Below the pieces are notes generated by a model. The model searched no databases. It saw nothing but the letters and a program-made list of their open reading frames with translations, and was not told where the DNA came from. The position numbers and the translations under genes were made by a program. A stretch of 64,000 nt of DNA from Sipunculus nudus (lineage: Eukaryota; Annelida; Sipuncula; Golfingiida; Sipunculidae), in the NCBI GenBank assembly GCA_026874595.1, contig CM049308.1, positions 97,016,624 to 97,080,623 on the forward strand, in the 5' to 3' direction. This document shows, piece after piece, positions 61,301 to 64,000 of this stretch (position 1 is its first letter; the number at the start of each line of letters is the position of its first letter).

Positions 61301-64000
61301 TTTCTTGCATTTGCTAGCGTCCTCCCTATTTAGATAAGTTGTAACATTTACTAAGTATTCTTCTGTGGCTAAATTTCCAGCCATGATACTTTGTTCTCTG
61401 TAGTGACCGAACAAGAGATACAGGAGGGAATCTTTGAAGCTCCACATCCTGAAGATCAGTGTATGTTTTTCTCAAGAGAACTAACTGGAATTAATCTAGA
61501 AGACGACAAGGCGAGACGGTACACCGATCTGGTTGATGGTCGAATTGACGTGCAAGCGCAAGAAAAATTAATAAATTTTAAGTCCCGCATTTACAGCATT
61601 TCAGCGAATATTGGTCAGAGGTACCAACTTGAATGGCAACCCAAAGGCATTGACTTGGCGGTTTCACAACATGCTGATTATCTACGATCGTTGCGGAAAA
61701 CATTCTTACATGGGATGAAAAATCTCATTCTCCGGGATTTTCGGAAACGGAGTGAGGGCATGGAGTCAGATCAGTTGTATTGTGAGGTGATTCATCACTC
61801 CCAGCTGGTAGAGCAAAAAGGAATTCGTCTCAATGGAAGGGAAGACATTCTTGATTCGCTCCTGGAGTCAATTAAACAAACTGGGATAACAGAACCTAAG
61901 GTGATCCACGGAGACCCAGGGTTTGGAAAGACATCTCTCATGGCTTCCCTCGCATTGCGGCTTCGACATGAATTTGATGACGACAAACTAGTCTGTGTCA
62001 TACGGTTCTTGGGGACCTCTCCTTATAGCACGACAATCAGAGATGTTGTTACAGGTATTTGTGCCCAGCTCTCCAATGTGTTTAAACTTTCTCTCCCGTC
62101 AGAAGATATTGTATGTAACTTTAACGCTTTGCGGCGCTACTTCAAGTTGATGCTCCAGACTGTCTCTGAGAAACTTCCAGTAACGTCACGGGCAGTGATC
62201 ATTCTTGATGCTGTCAACCAGCTGTCGCCTCATCACGGCGCCTACTCCATGACCTGGCTTCCGGCCAGTCTGCCGGATAAAGTGCATATTGTAGTCTCTA
62301 CGGTTTCTCAGGAGCACGGTATTTTAGAAAAGTTGTCTCTTCGCAAACACAACGATCCCTTCATTCATATGGGCGACTTGACAGTGAATGCCGCCACAAA
62401 CGTCGTTGAGAACATATTGAAGACCTCTGGAAGAACCGTGACCGGAAAACAGAGAGCTGTCTTGCACGATGCATGCACAAACAGCCGACAACCTTTGTAT
62501 CTCCGGCTTATCGCTGACCAAGCTAAACTCTGGAAATCAACAGACATTATCCAGCCCTACTCGCTCCCTGTTACCGTCAGAGCGGCCATCCTACAGTTTT
62601 ACAAGGACCTGGAAGAACACCACGGGCCTACACTGGTAAAACGGGCACTTGGATTTCTCTGTCTGGCAAGGTAATACATACAAATCATCCTTATAACCAA
62701 ATTACTGCACATTCAACATTTAAATCAGTAAAGGAAAAGTTACTGAAACGTTGTTGTAATTTTTTTCATTCTGACCTTCCATTCTGAATCTAGAAATGGT
62801 GTGTCTGATATCGAAATGGAAGACCTACTTTCTTTAGACAACGAAGTCCTTCAAGAAATCTTTCAGTACTGGCGACCGGCGGATGACGACTGTGTCAGGC
62901 TGCCTCCACTGACCTGGATCCACCTGAGGGAGAAGCTGGGTGGCTACCTGGTGCAGAAGTACGCCTACAATAAGCGAGTGTGGACGCTGTACCACAGGTC
63001 AGGATTTTGTGTTTTGTTTGCCGTGGTATGTGTTAGTGTAGTATGAACTCAGTACCACAGGTCAGGAATTTGTTTTATATTTGTCGTATTATGTTTGAGT
63101 GTAGTGTGGACTCAATATCACAGGTCAGGATTTTGTGTTCTGTACTTCGTGGTATATTTGAGTGTAGTGTGGACTCAATACCACAGGTCAGAATTTTGTG
63201 TTCTGTATGTCGTAGTATAGTTGAGTGTAGTGTGGACTCAATACCACAGTTCAGGATTCTGTGTTCTGTATGTCGTGGTATCTCCATTATAATGGTTGAA
63301 ACATTCTGTGGTGTGTTATTTTGTTTCCGCTCTCCATTATAATTGTTGTAACTATGGTGCATTATGTTTAACTCTCCTTCATTATGGAGAACTGTAACCG
63401 CTGTAGTTCCTTTTCTGTAGTGAGTTCATCGCGGTGGTGCACGAGTGCTACTTAAATAATGAAGAACGACAGCTGATTCACGACTCATTTTCGGAGTACT
63501 TCCTGGGAATTTGGTCCTGCGGGAGGAGAAAGTCGCTGACACTCAAGATGCACAACCAGAGACTGTCCCTCGAGGCAGACCGCTGTACGAGTCCTCAGCC
63601 ATTGACGTTCGACAGTTGTTACAACTACCGGAAGCTTGTTGAGATGCCGTACCACCTGATGCACTCTGGACGCTGGACCGACCTCCTGCAAAATGTCCTC
63701 GTAAACGCGGACTTCTTCAGAGCCAAGGCACAGGCGCTGTCTGTGGCAGACGCCGTCGGTGATTACGTCATGGCGGCCCAGGTTTCCGGTGACCAGGAGC
63801 TGACATTGATTCGTGACGCTGTGAGACTTGCTAAACCAACACTAGAATATGACGATAGCAAACTGAACGCACTACCCGGGGAGATGCTTGGCAGAATGTT
63901 ACATCTGAGAATGCATCACATGCGATACATCCCAAAGCTTCTGCACCAATGCCAGGAAACGCTGACAAGCCGAACATCGGTTGAAATAATACCTCAGCGA
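58251..64000 (+). CDS. nwd1-like: NWD1-like NACHT and WD-repeat protein, 5' part (six exons, runs off the window)
   Basis: Joining 58251-58359, 58831-59033, 60771-61125, 61404-62670, 62794-62997 and 63421-64000 gives 906 open codons with consistent splice phases (1, 0, 1, 2, 2) and GT-AG introns. An in-frame TGA at 58245-58247 makes the ATG at 58251 the first possible start. The N-terminal DUF4062-type region carries FISSTFTD, VVDMRYGVRD and MGDRYGYRPLP. The NACHT ATPase follows, with the Walker A loop GDPGFGKTS (near 61911) and a Walker B-like IILDAVNQLS. After it come a winged-helix and helical region (LARNGVSDIEMEDLLS, SEYFLGIW, NYRKLVEMPYHLMHSGRW). This matches NWD1/NWD2-family STAND ATPases, cytosolic signalling scaffolds; WD40 repeats should follow beyond the window. 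The motif set looks closer to NWD1 than to NWD2, but orthology is not established. No frameshift or stop is seen. Confidence 0.93.
58360..58830 (+). other. Intron 1 of the NWD1-like gene
   Basis: A 471-bp AT-rich intron with a short CACATATACACATG stretch near its start. I see nothing else in it. Confidence 0.85.
58831..59033 (+). CDS. nwd1-like: NWD1-like coding exon 2
   Basis: It encodes DFQHERNLLLKDVYPELREF, LGLEFQVVDMRYGVRD, TDICLQEIRRCK and GPTFV, the core of the DUF4062-like region. The acceptor is TTTCATGTACAG; the donor is GTG followed by GTGTGT, a usable but not optimal site. It ends in phase 0. Confidence 0.92.
59160..59825 (+). pseudogene. Decayed LINE endonuclease-to-RT linker fragment in intron 2
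   Basis: Read with frameshifts, this plus-strand segment resembles the C-terminal part of an APE-type endonuclease and the linker before the reverse transcriptase of a CR1, L2 or Jockey-like LINE. Near 59232-59247 the usual GDFN is decayed to GVLN. Downstream are a LITTPTR-like stretch, YTSSPEMHYSS and a SDHFL motif (near 59440). The intact stretch from 59564 (84 codons) has NNNAPFYTRRV, RWVTDKKLNFIYARE and WNKYRRIRN. Several stops and frameshifts separate these parts. It differs from the LINE at 15208, so it is an unrelated, older insertion. Confidence 0.75.
59844..59864. repeat. (TAAA)n microsatellite
   Basis: About five TAAA units lie directly after the LINE fragment. LINE 3' tails can look like this, but the fragment stops far short of a LINE 3' end, so the link is unclear. 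Confidence 0.85.
60030..60512 (-). mobile_element. Inverted copy of the dispersed repeat element in intron 2
   Basis: The right end, TTGCTCAGATGACTTA (to about 60512), is the reverse complement of the AAGTCATCTGAGC head at 36503. Next to it is GGCCGGACAGACG, a decayed GTCCGTC head. The body has CGATTTGTGCCCTGTTAA near 60158, the reverse complement of the GTTAACAGGGCACAAATCG monomer start at 56570. Decayed versions occur near 60265-60279 and 60445-60460. The left boundary is uncertain. Confidence 0.6.
60771..61125 (+). CDS. nwd1-like: NWD1-like coding exon 3
   Basis: It starts AFMGDRYGYRPLPRIIP after the acceptor TTATATTTTGTAG and continues through DLDISTDGIDDWYQLDENS and HYILRPISS to NKYLTS. 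The donor TCAG/GTGAGT is near-perfect. It completes the N-terminal DUF4062-like region. The sequence matches the family pattern GPTFVxxxGDRYGYRPLP across the exon 2-3 junction, which supports the splice. Confidence 0.93.
61404..62670 (+). CDS. nwd1-like: NWD1-like coding exon 4 (NACHT domain)
   Basis: This 1,267-bp exon carries the nucleotide-binding domain. It begins VTEQEIQEGIF after the acceptor TTGTTCTCTGTAG. The earlier AG at 61380 would bring in a stop, so the later one was chosen. An acidic and helical segment precedes HSQLVEQKGIRLNGRED and the P-loop GDPGFGKTSLMASLALRL. A sensor or Walker B-like VIILDAVNQLSPHHG follows, then LPDKVHIVVSTV and a helical end LVKRALGFLCLAR. The donor is CAAG/GTAATA. 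STAND ATPases of this type use ATP binding to switch to an oligomeric active form. Confidence 0.95.
62794..62997 (+). CDS. nwd1-like: NWD1-like coding exon 5
   Basis: It encodes RNGVSDIEMEDLLSLDNEVL, RLPPLTWIHLREKLGGYL and NKRVWTLYH, the winged-helix-like region that follows NACHT in this family. The acceptor is CTGAATCTAG and the donor CACAG/GTCAGG. The exon end and the start of the intron form the unit of a 63-bp tandem repeat. Confidence 0.92.
62978..63280 (+). repeat. 63-bp tandem repeat spanning the exon 5 donor, five copies
   Basis: Five copies of a unit of about 20 bp of exon end (GTGTGGAC...ACCACAG) plus about 43 bp of intron start (GTCAGGATTTTGTG...) have exact 63-bp spacing. CACAG/GTCAG junctions fall at 62998, 63061, 63124 and 63187; the fifth (63250) has TT in place of GT. 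A smaller TCTCCATTATAAT repeat with 50-bp spacing (63281, 63331) follows. Confidence 0.95.
63421..64000 (+). CDS. nwd1-like: NWD1-like coding exon 6 (incomplete at window edge)
   Basis: After the acceptor CCTTTTCTGTAG the frame is open to the last base. It reads SEFIAVVHECYLNNEERQL, then DSFSEYFLGIWSCGRRK, FDSCYNYRKLVEMPYHLMHS, NADFFRAKAQALSVADAVGD and ALPGEMLGRML. The SEYFLGIW, YNYRKL and PYHLMHSGRW motifs are typical of the helical region between NACHT and WD40 repeats in NWD proteins. No WD repeat is reached before the edge. Confidence 0.93.

Noticed and set aside
61381-61403. Use of the AG at 61380 as the exon 4 acceptor
   Set aside because: In the required phase it reads into TAG within seven codons. 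The AG at 61403 keeps the frame and family sequence.

Overview
The window is eukaryotic. It has spliced genes with canonical GT-AG introns, a non-LTR retrotransposon, very long minisatellites and several poly-C and CA/TA simple repeats. The dispersed repeats with an AAGTCATCTGAGC head followed by runs of GTCCGTC, together with an L1/Tx1-type LINE, suggest a lophotrochozoan, most likely a mollusc and probably a bivalve. That assignment is inference; no species-diagnostic gene is present.

Layout. About 45 of the 64 kb (roughly 70%) is tandem repeat from five unrelated minisatellite families laid almost end to end: a 27-bp array (1-11868, running off the left edge), a 34-bp array (14060-21784, split by a LINE), a 40-bp array (21785-36283), a short 20-bp array (36377-39065, split by a dispersed element) and a 30-bp array (39066-56149). 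The long arrays show higher-order block duplication at constant multi-kilobase offsets. A mostly unique 2.2-kb stretch with simple repeats lies at 11869-14059.

The LINE at 15208-21363 (minus strand) has an ORF1 with a coiled coil and RRM-like region and an ORF2 with endonuclease, reverse transcriptase and a C-terminal zinc knuckle. ORF2 is open except for one TAA at codon 27. The ORF1 start codon lies in the host minisatellite, so the element looks slightly 5'-truncated and fused to the array.

The right 6 kb carries the only convincing host gene: the 5' two-thirds of a NACHT and WD-repeat (NWD1-like) signalling ATPase on the plus strand. Six coding exons (58251 to the window edge) give 906 codons: a DUF4062-type N-terminus, NACHT ATPase, winged-helix and helical regions. 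WD40 repeats are expected beyond the window. Its introns hold a decayed second LINE, an inverted copy of the dispersed repeat that lies upstream of the gene, and a 63-bp tandem duplication that copies the exon 5 splice donor. A 23-bp repeat carrying TGACGTT motifs lies just upstream of the start codon.

No bacterial operon, phage, CRISPR array, tRNA or rRNA was seen. Exon boundaries were read by eye from splice consensus and family motifs; array copy numbers are estimates from length divided by period.
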